A stretch of DNA of 64,000 bases from Kocuria turfanensis (lineage in GTDB: Bacteria > Actinomycetota > Actinomycetes > Actinomycetales > Micrococcaceae). The position numbers were made by a program, and so were the translations under genes. The notes beneath the pieces were generated by a model, which did no database searches, was not told where the DNA came from, and saw nothing but the letters and a program-made list of their open reading frames with translations. Location: assembly GCF_001580365.1 (NCBI RefSeq), contig NZ_CP014483.1, positions 5,618 to 69,617 on the forward strand, written 5' to 3'. The number at the start of each line of letters is the position of its first letter. Within the stretch, counting starts at the first letter, position 1. This document shows positions 53,050 through 61,402 of this stretch, piece after piece.

Positions 53050-54033
53050 TCAAGGCTTGGCGTCGGGGAGGGTGCCGGTGGTGGCCAGTTGCTCGGCCAC
53101 CTCGCGCAGCTTGAAGTTGGTCCCTGAGCTGACGGTGGTGAGCACCACGAAAGCCTGTTGGGCGGTGATTTTGAACCGCTCCATCAGGATGCCCTTGGCC
53201 TGACCGATCAAATCCCGGGTGGCCAACGCCTCGTTGAGGTGTTTGATCTGCTGGGCGTCGGCGAAGGCCACCGCCGCATGCGCGGCCACTAGTGACCCGA
53301 TCTCTTCGGCCTCTGCGTCGAAGGTGTGGAAGTCGGCCCCGTAGACGTTCAGCGCCCCGAGGTCCTCACCGTTGGTGTAGAGCTGGAAGGCGAGCATCGA
53401 CTTCGCCCCAGCTTTCAGGGCGGCCGGGGCGAAGGCCGGCCACCGGTCCTCGGCGCGGAAGTCCGGGACGCGGACGATCTTCTCCTCATAGGCCGCGTCC
53501 AGACACGGGCCCTGCCCGTACTTTTCCTGGAGCTGGTCCACGGTGGCCGGCAGATCGGAGGACGGGGCGTGGCAGCGGACCGTGCGCCGGGCCTGGGCCA
53601 CGGAGATCGAGGCATCCACCGCCCCGGGAATCAACTGCAGGGCCGCATGGACCATGGTGGCCAAGGTAGCCTCGAAGTTGTTCTCGCCCTGCATGGTGCG
53701 GGCCAGTTCGCCCAGTTGCCCGGCCAGGTCACCGGCGCCCCTCGCGGTGCCTGCTTCGCGGGCAGGACCGTTCACGCCGCGGGAAGTCGTGTCCATCGCC
53801 TCAGTGTCCCCCACCGGCGCCCGGTGGTCGTCCTCCTTCTGGGTGCGGGGGTCGTTGTCTTCCAGGCCGGTGTCGGCCTCAGCGGCCTGGCGGGCTTTCC
53901 AGTCTCGTAGTTGGGACTGGCCTTCCTGCTTGAGCGCCTTCGCTTGGGCTTCCAGTTCTTTCTCGCGGGCCTGGGCCTGGAGCTGGTGCCGACGGGTGCG
54001 GTCCTCGGCGGATTCGGCCTCGTGGTGGCCCAT
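53050..54033 (-). CDS. GAF-ANTAR regulator
   Basis: 327 residues from ATG 54033, GGAAGGA eight bases upstream. N-terminal charged coiled coil (1-55) and linker, GAF sensor domain (about 110-250; GALNVYGADFHTFDAEAEE near its end), and C-terminal ANTAR domain (EALATRDLIGQAKGILMERF, then AFVVLTTVSSGTNFKLREVA). ANTAR proteins bind tandem hairpins in mRNA and prevent termination. The coiled-coil addition is unusual. Last gene of the minus-strand plasmid operon. Confidence 0.9.
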   Translation of the reverse strand: MGHHEAESAEDRTRRHQLQAQAREKELEAQAKALKQEGQSQLRDWKARQAAEADTGLEDNDPRTQKEDDHRAPVGDTEAMDTTSRGVNGPAREAGTARGAGDLAGQLGELARTMQGENNFEATLATMVHAALQLIPGAVDASISVAQARRTVRCHAPSSDLPATVDQLQEKYGQGPCLDAAYEEKIVRVPDFRAEDRWPAFAPAALKAGAKSMLAFQLYTNGEDLGALNVYGADFHTFDAEAEEIGSLVAAHAAVAFADAQQIKHLNEALATRDLIGQAKGILMERFKITAQQAFVVLTTVSSGTNFKLREVAEQLATTGTLPDAKP

Positions 54034-54272
54034 CTATTGGTCCTTCCCACCTTCGGGTTGGTTGATGATCGGCCTGAGGATGAATGCGCTTCGGACCGAT
54101 CCTGTAGCCAGGATGCCCCCCGCTCATGCCTCCGACCGCAGCAGCCTGCGAAAATGACGAGCAGCTCATCCGGGATGGCGGCCAGGAGTTTTTGGCGGGC
54201 GTCGTGGTAGTCCTCCCCCTCGGCCTTGATGTCTTGAGGGATGTCGGGGTGGATGGTGCCCACGATTTTCAT
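53772..54272 (-). CDS. Small hypothetical protein MKIVGTIHPD..., 3' end overlapping GAF-ANTAR gene
   Basis: ATG 54272 overlaps the upstream stop (ATGA). The first 50 residues (MKIVGTIHPDIPQDIKAEGE, YHDARQKLLAAIPDELLVIF) match short actinobacterial plasmid proteins that normally end near there. Here the frame runs on for about 115 more residues, 260 bases into the next gene in another phase, with Arg/Pro-rich shadow-like sequence. The C-terminus is therefore suspect; a frameshift near 54130 is likely. Confidence 0.45.
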   Translation of the reverse strand: MKIVGTIHPDIPQDIKAEGEDYHDARQKLLAAIPDELLVIFAGCCGRRHERGASWLQDRSEAHSSSGRSSTNPKVGRTNRWATTRPNPPRTAPVGTSSRPRPARKNWKPKRRRSSRKASPNYETGKPARPLRPTPAWKTTTPAPRRRTTTGRRWGTLRRWTRLPAA

Positions 54273-54646
54273 GCGGGGGTTCCTGCTTTGTTGAGTTGGA
54301 TGGGGGCGGTGAGTCCGCACAGGTGGTCCTCGCCTTCGGGGCCGATCATGGTCCAGTCGCCGGTGCGGGTGTAGCCCTCCCGGTGCAGGAAGGCGTCCAG
54401 GGCGCGGTGGTCGGTCCACCGCCCGGCCTCGTCGAGGGGGCAGTCCGCGGGGTTCTGTGGGGGCAGCACGCTGTCGGCAACGACGTTGAGCCCGGGGGTG
54501 TCCTTTTTCTGCGGTTGGACGCGCATGAGGATCAGCGCGCCTTTCCACAGGTCGGGGTTGGTGTCGTCATAGCCGCAGCGGTCACAGCGCCACTGGATCT
54601 CCAGGCGGTTGTAGGGGAACAAGTCGGTCATCAGATCAAGGCTCAT
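54269..54646 (-). CDS. Unrecognised plasmid protein with Cys pair
   Basis: 125 residues, AAGGA six bases before ATG 54646. Contains WRCDRCGYDD near residue 20, possibly half of a zinc site, and GRWTDHRALDAFLHREGYT in the second half. Soluble. Coupled to the following small gene by ATGA overlap. Confidence 0.65.
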   Translation of the reverse strand: MSLDLMTDLFPYNRLEIQWRCDRCGYDDTNPDLWKGALILMRVQPQKKDTPGLNVVADSVLPPQNPADCPLDEAGRWTDHRALDAFLHREGYTRTGDWTMIGPEGEDHLCGLTAPIQLNKAGTPA

Positions 54647-54685
54647 GGGGGTCCTTAGGGGGAGTCGGTCAGCCGAGGCGGGGTG

Positions 54686-55105
54686 CTAGTCGTGGGGGGT
54701 GAGTTGGGTGGCTTCGATGGCCTGGAGGTGGAGGCGGTCTGCGGTGGCCGCGGCCTGGCGGGCCGGGTCCCCGTCTTCGGGGTCGTCGTGCTCGGCGGTG
54801 GCCTCTGCGGCCGCGTGCATTTGGTCGGCGTGGTAGGTGGCCAGGGCCTCGGTGAGCACCTGGTAGGTGCTGGGGTCCAGGGTGATGGTGACCTGGCCGG
54901 CGGCCGCGGCGGTTTCGATGGTGCGGCGCAGCTCGTCGGCGTGAAGGACCTTCAGCAGCAGGGTCGTGCGGTCCTCGGTGGTGGGGGTGAACTGGCGGTC
55001 GTGGGTGAGCAGTTCTTGGTGGGCGGCGTAGTGCTCCAAGGCGTCGGTGAGCACCTCAAAGGTGGTGGGGTCGAGGTCGTAGGTGAGGGTTGGGGTGGTG
55101 GTCAT
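54686..55105 (-). CDS. Hypothetical protein with internal duplication
   Basis: 139 residues, AAGGAG upstream of ATG 55105. Two copies of a 20-residue element: LDPTTFEVLTDALEHYAAHQ near residue 10 and LDPSTYQVLTEALATYHADQ near residue 76, separated by a helical linker. Acidic, soluble. Family unknown. Confidence 0.7.
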   Translation of the reverse strand: MTTTPTLTYDLDPTTFEVLTDALEHYAAHQELLTHDRQFTPTTEDRTTLLLKVLHADELRRTIETAAAAGQVTITLDPSTYQVLTEALATYHADQMHAAAEATAEHDDPEDGDPARQAAATADRLHLQAIEATQLTPHD

Positions 55106-55140
55106 GGGTGGCTCCTTCGATCGGTGCGGCCTGCCAGGAG

Positions 55141-55377
55141 TCAGTGGCGGGGCGTTCGGATGATGAGCTGGGAGACGCGTTGCTGTCCGATGCCCAGCAG
55201 GGCTGCGATGGCTTTCTGGCTCATGCCACTGCGGCTGAGGGCGGTGACGGCTTCACGCGCTTCGGTGGCCGCGTCCTCGGTGAGCTTTCGTGCTTGCTCG
55301 GCCTTGTCTTGGGACTGCTTCCAGTCGGTCACGGCTGCGCGCTGGTCGTCCGTAAGGTCGGGGCGGTCGGGGGTCAC
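55141..55377 (-). CDS. Small helix-turn-helix protein
   Basis: 78 residues from GTG 55377 with AAGGAG six bases upstream. A charged helix (QDKAEQARKLTEDAATEARE) is followed by a sigma-70 region 4-like helix-turn-helix, SGMSQKAIAALLGIGQQRVSQL. Probably DNA-binding, perhaps a local regulator. Confidence 0.7.
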   Translation of the reverse strand: MTPDRPDLTDDQRAAVTDWKQSQDKAEQARKLTEDAATEAREAVTALSRSGMSQKAIAALLGIGQQRVSQLIIRTPRH

Positions 55378-55447
55378 GGGGCTCCTTGGTGGTAGGTCGC
55401 GGTCACGAGTGATCGTGTGGGGGTGGAGTTGGCCGGCGGCGCGGGGG

Positions 55448-55828
55448 TCAGGATTCCTCAGGGCTGTTGTAGCCCTGTGAACTGATGCGGGACTGGGCTT
55501 CCTCCAGCAGCGCTCCGATTTTCGCGGCGTGGCGGGCGGCCTCACGGATGAGCGCGGCCGCGGCCGCCGCGTTCTCGGTGGGGCTTCCGTTGTGGTCGTA
55601 GACGTCGTGGGTTTCCAGGGATCGCATGAGCCCACCAGCTACCTGGTTGAGGGCCTGGTGCATGCCGTAGCCGGCAGCAGTCTTGAGATTCCCGAGGACG
55701 TCGTAGACGACAGGTGCGGACAGGGAGGCCACGTTAATCGTGGCGTGGTTGATCGCGCGCACAGCCTCGTAGGCGGTATCGGCCTCACGGACGACGAGGG
55801 GCCGGTCATCGGTATCGTTGTCGTACAC
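55448..55828 (-). CDS. Unrecognised helical protein of 126 residues
   Basis: GTG 55828 behind AAGGAG. Mostly helical with the segments YEAVRAINHATINVA, NLKTAAGYGMHQALNQVAGG and ENAAAAAALIREAARHAAK. No motif recognised. Same strand and spacing as its neighbours, so part of the ardC operon. Confidence 0.65.
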   Translation of the reverse strand: MYDNDTDDRPLVVREADTAYEAVRAINHATINVASLSAPVVYDVLGNLKTAAGYGMHQALNQVAGGLMRSLETHDVYDHNGSPTENAAAAAALIREAARHAAKIGALLEEAQSRISSQGYNSPEES

Positions 55829-55909
55829 GGGAACTCCTTGGGGTTGTGGGCCGATGGTGTCAGCGTAGGGCCCGGAGCGGATGGCCCCGGCGGGGCCGGC
55901 GTGGTGAGG

Positions 55910-56251
55910 TTAGGCCGGGGTGATGTAGAGAACCACGGCGGTGGGGGCGGTGTCGTCGGCGGCTACCAGCACGGTCCAGCGGGCGTGTTGGAGGCCGCCG
56001 GTGCGGATCGTCCAGGTGGTACCCATGCTCAGTGCCCGATCGCCCTCGGTGAGAGCGGTCAGAGCAGCTGTGAGGGCGTCCACGACGGCGCGCACGCCCT
56101 TCTCGGTGTCGCTGTGCTGGGCGAGGGCGCAGGCGCGGTGGTGGGCGTCTGCGGCCATCACGACGCGAAAGCCGCCGGCCAGTCCGGCTTTCTGTGCGGT
56201 GGCAGTGACGTCCACGGGGGCGCTGGTGGCGGGTGTGTAGGTGATGGACAT
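55910..56251 (-). CDS. Unrecognised protein of 113 residues
   Basis: ATG 56251. Segments FRVVMAADAHHRACALAQ and RWTVLVAADDTAPTAVVLYI suggest a small alpha/beta domain. No catalytic motif. Member of the minus-strand ardC operon. Confidence 0.65.
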   Translation of the reverse strand: MSITYTPATSAPVDVTATAQKAGLAGGFRVVMAADAHHRACALAQHSDTEKGVRAVVDALTAALTALTEGDRALSMGTTWTIRTGGLQHARWTVLVAADDTAPTAVVLYITPA

Positions 56252-56350
56252 GGCGGGGGCTTCCTTGTGTCCGTGGGGGTCTGCGGTGTCCGGGGTGGTG
56301 GGGACGTGTATCCCGGCAGGGATGCCGCTTCCCTGCCGGGTTGCGCCGGC

Positions 56351-56608
56351 TCAGCCGGTCAGCACGTGGGGCAGGGTCATGAGCTTGTCGGGGCGGTAGC
56401 CGGACCAGTGGTCCACTTCGGTGCCGTGCTCGTTGTGCACGACGGTCACCGGGGCGCGCTGGTGGCCCAGTGCGCGCACGTAGTCCAGGGCTCCGGGTTC
56501 GGCGGCGAGGTCGACGGCGCGGAAGTCGAGGCCCTTCTTGTCCATTGAGCGGGCGGCGGCCGCGCAGTCGGTGCAGCCGGGGGCGGTGTAGAGGGTGGCG
56601 GTACGCAT
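56351..56608 (-). CDS. Glutaredoxin/NrdH-like redox protein
   Basis: 85 residues from ATG 56608 with GGAGA upstream. Thioredoxin fold with active site GCTDC (Cys12, Cys15) after the first strand TLYTAP; cis-proline region APVTVVHNEH; C-terminal WSGYRPDKL as in NrdH. Likely a disulphide reductant. Encoded just after ardC. Confidence 0.88.
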   Translation of the reverse strand: MRTATLYTAPGCTDCAAAARSMDKKGLDFRAVDLAAEPGALDYVRALGHQRAPVTVVHNEHGTEVDHWSGYRPDKLMTLPHVLTG

Positions 56609-56682
56609 CGGGGGGTCTCCTGGTGGATCGGGCGGGGGCACAGGGGGAGGGCTCGAGCCCTCCCCCCGGGGTGGTGGGTGGA

Positions 56683-57570
56683 TCAGGCGTCGGCCGCCTC
56701 GGGGTCCTCGGTGGGGTCCAGGGCCTCGGCCAGGGTGTGCGCGGTGGCCAGGACGTTGGCGGCGGTGGCCTTGATGGTCTCGGAGTCAGTCTTGCTCCAT
56801 CCGGCGACGTAGCCCACGGAGTAGGCGGCGGTGTCCAGGCCGAAGATCCCGGCGACGATGTAGGCCACGGATTCGGCCTCGGTCTCTTTGATGCCGCGGT
56901 GGGCGATGTACTCGGCGTGATCCTGATCGGCGTGCAGGACGACGTGGGCGGCCTCGTGGATGGCGGTCTTGGCGGCCTGGGCGGGCGAGACGTTGGCTTC
57001 CACGACGACACGACGGGTGCCGTCGGTGGTGGTGTAGCCGTTGGCCTCCCCGGGGATGGCCTCGCGGGTGACGCTCCAGCCGATGCCTTCCAGGTAGGCG
57101 GCAGTGCGGGCGAAGAGCCCGGCCTCGTCGGCGCCCTCCAGGCGGCGGGACGGGTGGGCCGGGGTCTCGACGCCTTCAATGGGGTCGGTCTGGGAAATGT
57201 CGAACACGGAGAGAATCGGGAAAATGGTGATCTTCTTTTCTTCCTCCACTCCGGTCTGCTCGTTTTTCTCAGTGATCTTCTTGGAGCTGTAGCCGAAAAT
57301 TTTGATGGACTTCTCGCCCTTGCGGACCTGGCGGCCCTTGGCCTGCCACTGGCGGAAGCCGGCGACCTGGGTCGCGTGCGGGCACTGGGCGGTGATCAGC
57401 AGGACGTTGTTGATGCTGAAATTGTGGAAGCTGGCGGCGTAGTCCAGGAACTTCTGCCACTCCCCCGAGGTCGCCAGCGCCTCGACCTGGTTGGCCAGCT
57501 TCTCATGCAGGGCCTTGGCCTCGACCTGACGCTGCTCGGCGGTCTTGCGGGTCTTGTTCTTGGTGGTCAT
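56683..57570 (-). CDS. ardC: ArdC-like anti-restriction protein
   Basis: 295 residues. N-terminal ArdC single-strand DNA-binding domain (about 15-110: FHNFSINNVLLITAQCP, VAGFRQWQAKGRQVRKGEK) and C-terminal zinc metallopeptidase domain with HEAAHVVLH and a distal Glu in KETEAESVAYIVAG. ArdC proteins protect incoming single-stranded plasmid DNA from type I restriction. First gene of the operon that runs to 53050, with its own promoter at 57611-57639. Confidence 0.9.
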   Translation of the reverse strand: MTTKNKTRKTAEQRQVEAKALHEKLANQVEALATSGEWQKFLDYAASFHNFSINNVLLITAQCPHATQVAGFRQWQAKGRQVRKGEKSIKIFGYSSKKITEKNEQTGVEEEKKITIFPILSVFDISQTDPIEGVETPAHPSRRLEGADEAGLFARTAAYLEGIGWSVTREAIPGEANGYTTTDGTRRVVVEANVSPAQAAKTAIHEAAHVVLHADQDHAEYIAHRGIKETEAESVAYIVAGIFGLDTAAYSVGYVAGWSKTDSETIKATAANVLATAHTLAEALDPTEDPEAADA

Positions 57571-57610
57571 TGGTTTTCCCTTTCTTGTTCCCGGCCTTTC
57601 TTATAGTTCT

Positions 57611-57639
57611 ATACTAGTTCCCCCGCGTAAATGTGGCAA
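57611..57639 (-). promoter_or_regulatory. Sigma-70-type promoter of ardC operon
   Basis: On the minus strand, -35 TTGCCA (57639-57634) and -10 TAGTAT (57616-57611) with exactly 17 bases between them, about 40 bases before the ardC ATG. The -10 overlaps an AT-rich near-palindrome (57601-57617). The rest of 57640-57972 contains no gene. Confidence 0.7.
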
Positions 57640-57972
57640 GCTATTTTTCTGACTTTGTTGATTTCTTGGTGCGGCGCGTCCGGTATTTATTCAACCTATT
57701 GGCGCGAGGCGCCCCGCGCCTGCGGTCGCGCGCTGGGGGCCCCTTTGGCGCTCTGGGACGGGTGGGTGCTGGGGGTGGGCCCTGGGCCCTTTCGGGAGTC
57801 TCCACGCGCCGCCAGTAGCTCGGTGCGCGGCCCCGACCCGGCACCTCATCCCGTCGCCTGTCCTTGGAAGAAAGAACCCGACCCACTGCCGCTGATGCAG
57901 CCGGAGAACCGCAGTCCGACGACCATGGGAAACTCCCCCGTTGCCCTTTCCTGCGATGGCCAGGCATAGAGA

Positions 57973-58004
57973 AAGGCCGACCCGTGCTTACACGGGCCGG
58001 CCTT
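57973..58004 (-). terminator. Hairpin after parAB
   Basis: 13-bp stem with one mismatch (57973-57985 with 57992-58004; AAGGCCG...CGGCCTT). Confidence 0.65.
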
Positions 58005-58026
58005 CGCCCAGGTTCACCTCGTTGAT

Positions 58027-58120
58027 CAATGTGCCTATACGTCTATGTGTCATATAGGCACCATGCCATTTAGTCATTTAGACACGTAGGCATCTTGACA
58101 CATGGGCACCATGACGCAAT
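58027..58120. repeat. Repeat array B (par centromere candidate)
   Basis: About six degenerate copies of the core GTGCCTATG/CATAGGCAC in both orientations: GTGCCTAT at 58031, GTCTATGTGTC, ATATAGGCAC, GACACGTAGGCAT and GACACATGGGCAC. Located directly after parB. Confidence 0.7.
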
Positions 58121-58124
58121 GTGT

Positions 58125-58487
58125 TTACTGACTGCGTGGGCGTCCCGGGCTGAGGACTCCGGGGCCCGTGAACTCCTCCACGCCGTACTTGGTGTGCAGA
58201 TCATCGAGGGAGGTGGAGAGTAATCCGGTGATCCAGTCGGACCAGGAGACTCCGGGGCCGGCGTCGATGACGTAGGCCCTTTTCAGTTCGGTGAGCAGTG
58301 GCTTCGGCACCGTCACGCGAAGGCGGTCACGTTGCTCAGCGGTCGATGTACGCTGCGGCTGCGTTTCGGATTGGTGTGCTGGCTCGGGAGTCGGAGCGGG
58401 CTTCTCATGCTCCAGTGCCGTGGGGGCGATAGGGTCTGCGCCGCTGCGGCGACGACGGGAAGCCTTGGGCGCATGCTGGGTGGGCAT
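58125..58487 (-). CDS. Small ParB-like partition DNA-binding protein
   Basis: 120 residues. Disordered, basic N-terminus (SRRRRSGADP) and a C-terminal domain of ribbon-helix-helix type (RLRVTVPKPLLTELKRAYV). Twelve bases after the parA stop. Small site-specific centromere-binding proteins of this plan pair with type Ib ParA ATPases. The repeats on both sides of the operon are its likely binding sites. Confidence 0.7.
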   Translation of the reverse strand: MPTQHAPKASRRRRSGADPIAPTALEHEKPAPTPEPAHQSETQPQRTSTAEQRDRLRVTVPKPLLTELKRAYVIDAGPGVSWSDWITGLLSTSLDDLHTKYGVEEFTGPGVLSPGRPRSQ

Positions 58488-58498
58488 CGTGGGATCTC

Positions 58499-59290
58499 CT
58501 AGGCGGTGAGGCTCCGGTAGTGACGGTCATAGAGTTCAACGATTGGCTTGGCGTCAGCACCCATCTGGCTCAGGGATACTCCGGCCTGAATGGCTCGGCT
58601 GATGATGACGCGCTGGGGCACCGGAGGGTCTAGCAGTAGGTCCCCGAATTGTTCGGCCAAGGACAGCCGCCAGTGCCGATCTTCGATGACGTTGGATCGC
58701 CACTTGTTGACCAGCACCGCGGAGAGCGTCACGGGCACTTGGTAGTGCTGTCGGACCCGGGCCACGCTTTCTTCGATTTCCACGAGAGCGTCGGCAGAGA
58801 AAAGGGTGGGCTCAGTGACGGCCAGAACGCGATCTGCGGCTGCCAATGCAGCCAGGGTGAGGGCTCCAATATTGGGTGGGCAGTCGATGAGCACGACGTC
58901 ATAGCCGGCGGCGACCTCGCTGGCCTGAATGGCATCGTGCAGCAGTTTCACCCTGGCGGGGGTGCGCGGATTCTGGGTGAGGTCCCGCTCTACGGCGGCA
59001 AGGTCCCGATCCACGGTCGGGGCCAGGTCCAACCCGGACCATGCGGTGGACACGATGACGTCAGCTAGTGGAGCGGGTCCCTCTTCTGTCAGCACATCAG
59101 CGGTGATGGGCTGACCTTCGGGTATGTCCTGGTCATAAAGGGTGCGGGTGAGGTTGCCCTGGGGGTCTAGGTCGATAGCGAGGACTCGGGCGCCGGCGCG
59201 GCTGCCGGCGTGGGCCAGGTTGGCGGTGGTCGTTGTCTTACCGACCCCGCCCTTCTGTTGAGCTACTGCGATGGTGAGCGGAGGAGCCAT
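58499..59290 (-). CDS. parA: ParA partition ATPase
   Basis: 263 residues. Deviant Walker A QQKGGVGKTTTTANLA (residues 11-26), A' motif IDLDPQGNLT, Walker B DVVLIDCPPN. No N-terminal helix-turn-helix, so type Ib: autoregulation is expected to fall to the partner protein. Drives segregation of plasmid copies on the nucleoid. Preceded by repeat array C at the promoter. Confidence 0.95.
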   Translation of the reverse strand: MAPPLTIAVAQQKGGVGKTTTTANLAHAGSRAGARVLAIDLDPQGNLTRTLYDQDIPEGQPITADVLTEEGPAPLADVIVSTAWSGLDLAPTVDRDLAAVERDLTQNPRTPARVKLLHDAIQASEVAAGYDVVLIDCPPNIGALTLAALAAADRVLAVTEPTLFSADALVEIEESVARVRQHYQVPVTLSAVLVNKWRSNVIEDRHWRLSLAEQFGDLLLDPPVPQRVIISRAIQAGVSLSQMGADAKPIVELYDRHYRSLTA

Positions 59291-59309
59291 ACCAGAGCCG
59301 CCTTTCTAT

Positions 59310-59396
59310 TGATGCCTTCATGACACATAGGCATGATGCCTATGTACCGCTATCTCTACCACCTTATGTCATCGTGCCTTTATGTCACATAGGCAC
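59310..59396. repeat. Repeat array C (par promoter/centromere)
   Basis: Copies ACACATAGGCAT, ATGCCTATGT, GTGCCTTTATGT and CACATAGGCAC in alternating orientation, 20 bases before the parA ATG; same core as arrays A and B. Confidence 0.75.
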
Positions 59397-59441
59397 TGAC
59401 CGGTCGGGAAGTGTCTTTGTGGTCGCGTGCTGGGGTGAGGC

Positions 59442-59503
59442 TGTCCACAACGGCCGGAATGCGGGGTGGGCTTCCGATGGAAAGATGCTGGCCGTTGTGG
59501 GCA
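59442..59503. repeat. 14-bp inverted repeat
   Basis: TGTCCACAACGGCC-type arm (59442-59455) with 59490-59503, one G-T wobble, 34-base loop. The left arm contains a DnaA-box-like TGTCCACA. Lies just after umuC on the minus strand; terminator or control site. Confidence 0.5.
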
Positions 59504-59549
59504 CGGGGAAGCGGGCTCAATCCACGGTGGTGCGGTCGGTGGTGGGCGC

Positions 59550-60809
59550 TCAGCTGACCGTGCGTAGCTCTGCCCAGTCGGTGGTGTAGCTGGGGGAAAG
59601 GTCGGCCTGACGGTTGCGCCACGGGGCGGGGGAGTGGGTGCCGAGCTGGCCCAGGGCAAGGGTGGCGCTGCCGAAGCGGCGGTTCACGGCGTCGATCAGC
59701 TCACCGAGGGGTGCTGGTTGTTCGATCACCCCGGGCAGGAGGGGCACGGCACCCTCGGCGGCGAGGTCCATGCAGAGGATGCCGGCGCGCATGTACTGCA
59801 TGCCGTGCAGCAGCTTCGGCGCCAGTGCGGCTCGGGCGGCGGCCACCAGGGGGGCCGGCTCGTTGGTGGGCGCGGCGAGGCGCACGTGTGCGGAGACGTT
59901 GTGGGTGGGTCCGGGCCGGTGCGGGGAGGTGCTGGCGAACACGGTGAAGCGCCCAGCGATCTCGCCTTCTTTGCGCAGCCGGCGGGAGGCGCGTTGGGCG
60001 AACTCGGCCACGGCCTGGCCCACGATCTCGGGGTCCCAGATGGGGTCGGGAAAGGACCGGCTCACCAGGATTTGTTGCTTGCTGGCTACTTCTTCTTCGA
60101 TCGGGATAGCCGGATAACCGTTGAGCTCCAGGACGGTGCGCATCTGCACGATGGAGAACTTGTGCCGGATGGCCACCGGGTCGGCATCGCGCAGATCGGC
60201 GATGGTCTCGATACCCATCGCCTCCAGGCGTTTCGCCAGCCGCCCGGCGATGCCCCAGACCTCGGTGACGGGCAGGGCCGCCATGAGCCGGTCCCAGTAC
60301 CCCTCGGGGGCCTGGTCCCAGTGCACCACCCCACCGGTGGCGGACAGCTTCTTGGCGGTCTCGGTGGCGATCTTGGCTCGCGTCTTGGAGCTGGCGATCC
60401 CGATGCTCACGGGCAGCCCGACGTTGCGGGCCACGGTGGCTTGCAGTCGGCGGGCCCACCGGACCTGCTCGGCCGGGGTGCCCTCGGGCGGGAGCAGGAA
60501 GCATTCGTCGATGGAGTACACCTCCTGCCCCAGTGCGTGGCGGGCTAGCAGCAGCATCACCCGCTCCGACAGGTCGGCGTAGAGCTGGTAGTTGGAGGAG
60601 CGTTTGATCAGCCCCCAGCGGGCGGCGTCGGCGCGCAGCTGGAACCAGGGGTCGCCCATCTTGATGCCCAGGGCTTTGGCTTCGGGGGAGCGGGCGACGA
60701 CGCAGCCGTCGTTGTTGGAAAGCACCACCAGGGGCTTACCCGCTAGGGAGGGCTCGAACAGGGCCTCGCAGGAGGCATAGAAGTTGTTGACGTCCACCAG
60801 GGCAATCAC
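59550..60809 (-). CDS. umuC: UmuC-type Y-family DNA polymerase
   Basis: 419 residues. Y-family active site: [16 protein letters not shown] at the N-terminus, [10 protein letters not shown] for the second acidic pair, and [14 protein letters not shown] of the palm. The C-terminal little-finger and DUF4113-like end are present. Performs error-prone translesion synthesis after damage with processed UmuD. The start lies 24 bases after umuD, so the two form an operon. Confidence 0.95.
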   Translation of the reverse strand: MIALVDVNNFYASCEALFEPSLAGKPLVVLSNNDGCVVARSPEAKALGIKMGDPWFQLRADAARWGLIKRSSNYQLYADLSERVMLLLARHALGQEVYSIDECFLLPPEGTPAEQVRWARRLQATVARNVGLPVSIGIASSKTRAKIATETAKKLSATGGVVHWDQAPEGYWDRLMAALPVTEVWGIAGRLAKRLEAMGIETIADLRDADPVAIRHKFSIVQMRTVLELNGYPAIPIEEEVASKQQILVSRSFPDPIWDPEIVGQAVAEFAQRASRRLRKEGEIAGRFTVFASTSPHRPGPTHNVSAHVRLAAPTNEPAPLVAAARAALAPKLLHGMQYMRAGILCMDLAAEGAVPLLPGVIEQPAPLGELIDAVNRRFGSATLALGQLGTHSPAPWRNRQADLSPSYTTDWAELRTVS

Positions 60810-60833
60810 GGGTTACCCCCTTGTTTGGCCCGG

Positions 60834-61274
60834 CTAGTGCAGTTTCCGGGAATGGACGTGGTGGATTGAGTAGGTCACCACACCCCATACCTGGAGCTGG
60901 GTCATCGAGGGAATCGTGATGTCGGGATAGGCCGGGTTCTCCGCGTGGAGGACCACGCCGTGGTCGTGGACGTGCAGGCGTTTGACGGTGAACTCGTCGT
61001 CGTAGACGGCGATCACCACATCACCGTGTTTGGGGGTGATGGATCGGTCCACGAGGATTTCGTCGCCGTGGTAGATCCCGGCTCCTTCCATGGAGTCTCC
61101 GGTGACCCGGAATGCGTAGGTGGAGGTGACGTCTCTGATCAGGACCTCGTTGAGGTCGATCCGGCCGTCGTCGAAGCTGTCCTGGGCAGGGGAGGGGAAG
61201 CCAGCCGGGACGCGGACCAGGACCGCAGAGACCAGCACGGGGCGGTCAATGGTGAGCGGAACTGGGTGTCTCAT
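60834..61274 (-). CDS. umuD: UmuD-type S24 autoprotease
   Basis: 146 residues from ATG 61274. Autocleavage site AGFPSP (A24/G25), nucleophile Ser61 in TGDSMEG, general base Lys98 in FTVKRLHV. RecA-DNA filaments induce self-cleavage to the active form that assists UmuC. An SOS-box-like sequence lies 12 bases upstream. Confidence 0.93.
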   Translation of the reverse strand: MRHPVPLTIDRPVLVSAVLVRVPAGFPSPAQDSFDDGRIDLNEVLIRDVTSTYAFRVTGDSMEGAGIYHGDEILVDRSITPKHGDVVIAVYDDEFTVKRLHVHDHGVVLHAENPAYPDITIPSMTQLQVWGVVTYSIHHVHSRKLH

Positions 61275-61285
61275 GCCGCCAGGAT

Positions 61286-61300
61286 AGAACACATATTCGA
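61286..61300 (-). promoter_or_regulatory. LexA/SOS box before umuDC
   Basis: Minus strand TCGAATATGTGTTCT fits the Gram-positive SOS consensus CGAAC-N4-GTTCG at eight of ten positions. Confidence 0.7.
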
Positions 61301-61402
61301 CAGTCAGACCAACATATGCGTTTGGTTCGCACACATATACGGTTTGACTAGTGCTGACGGGGCGGATTCTGCCCCGCCCACCGGACACGCCAAGAGGCCC
61401 GG

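Noticed and set aside
52432..53203. Several 60-180-residue frames in 52.4-53.2 kb
   Set aside because: No start signals, mutual overlap, and hairpins within; treated as non-coding.
57631..57969. Short plus-strand open frame after the ardC promoter
   Set aside because: No ribosome-binding site, no family pattern, and it overlaps the divergent frame of equal quality.
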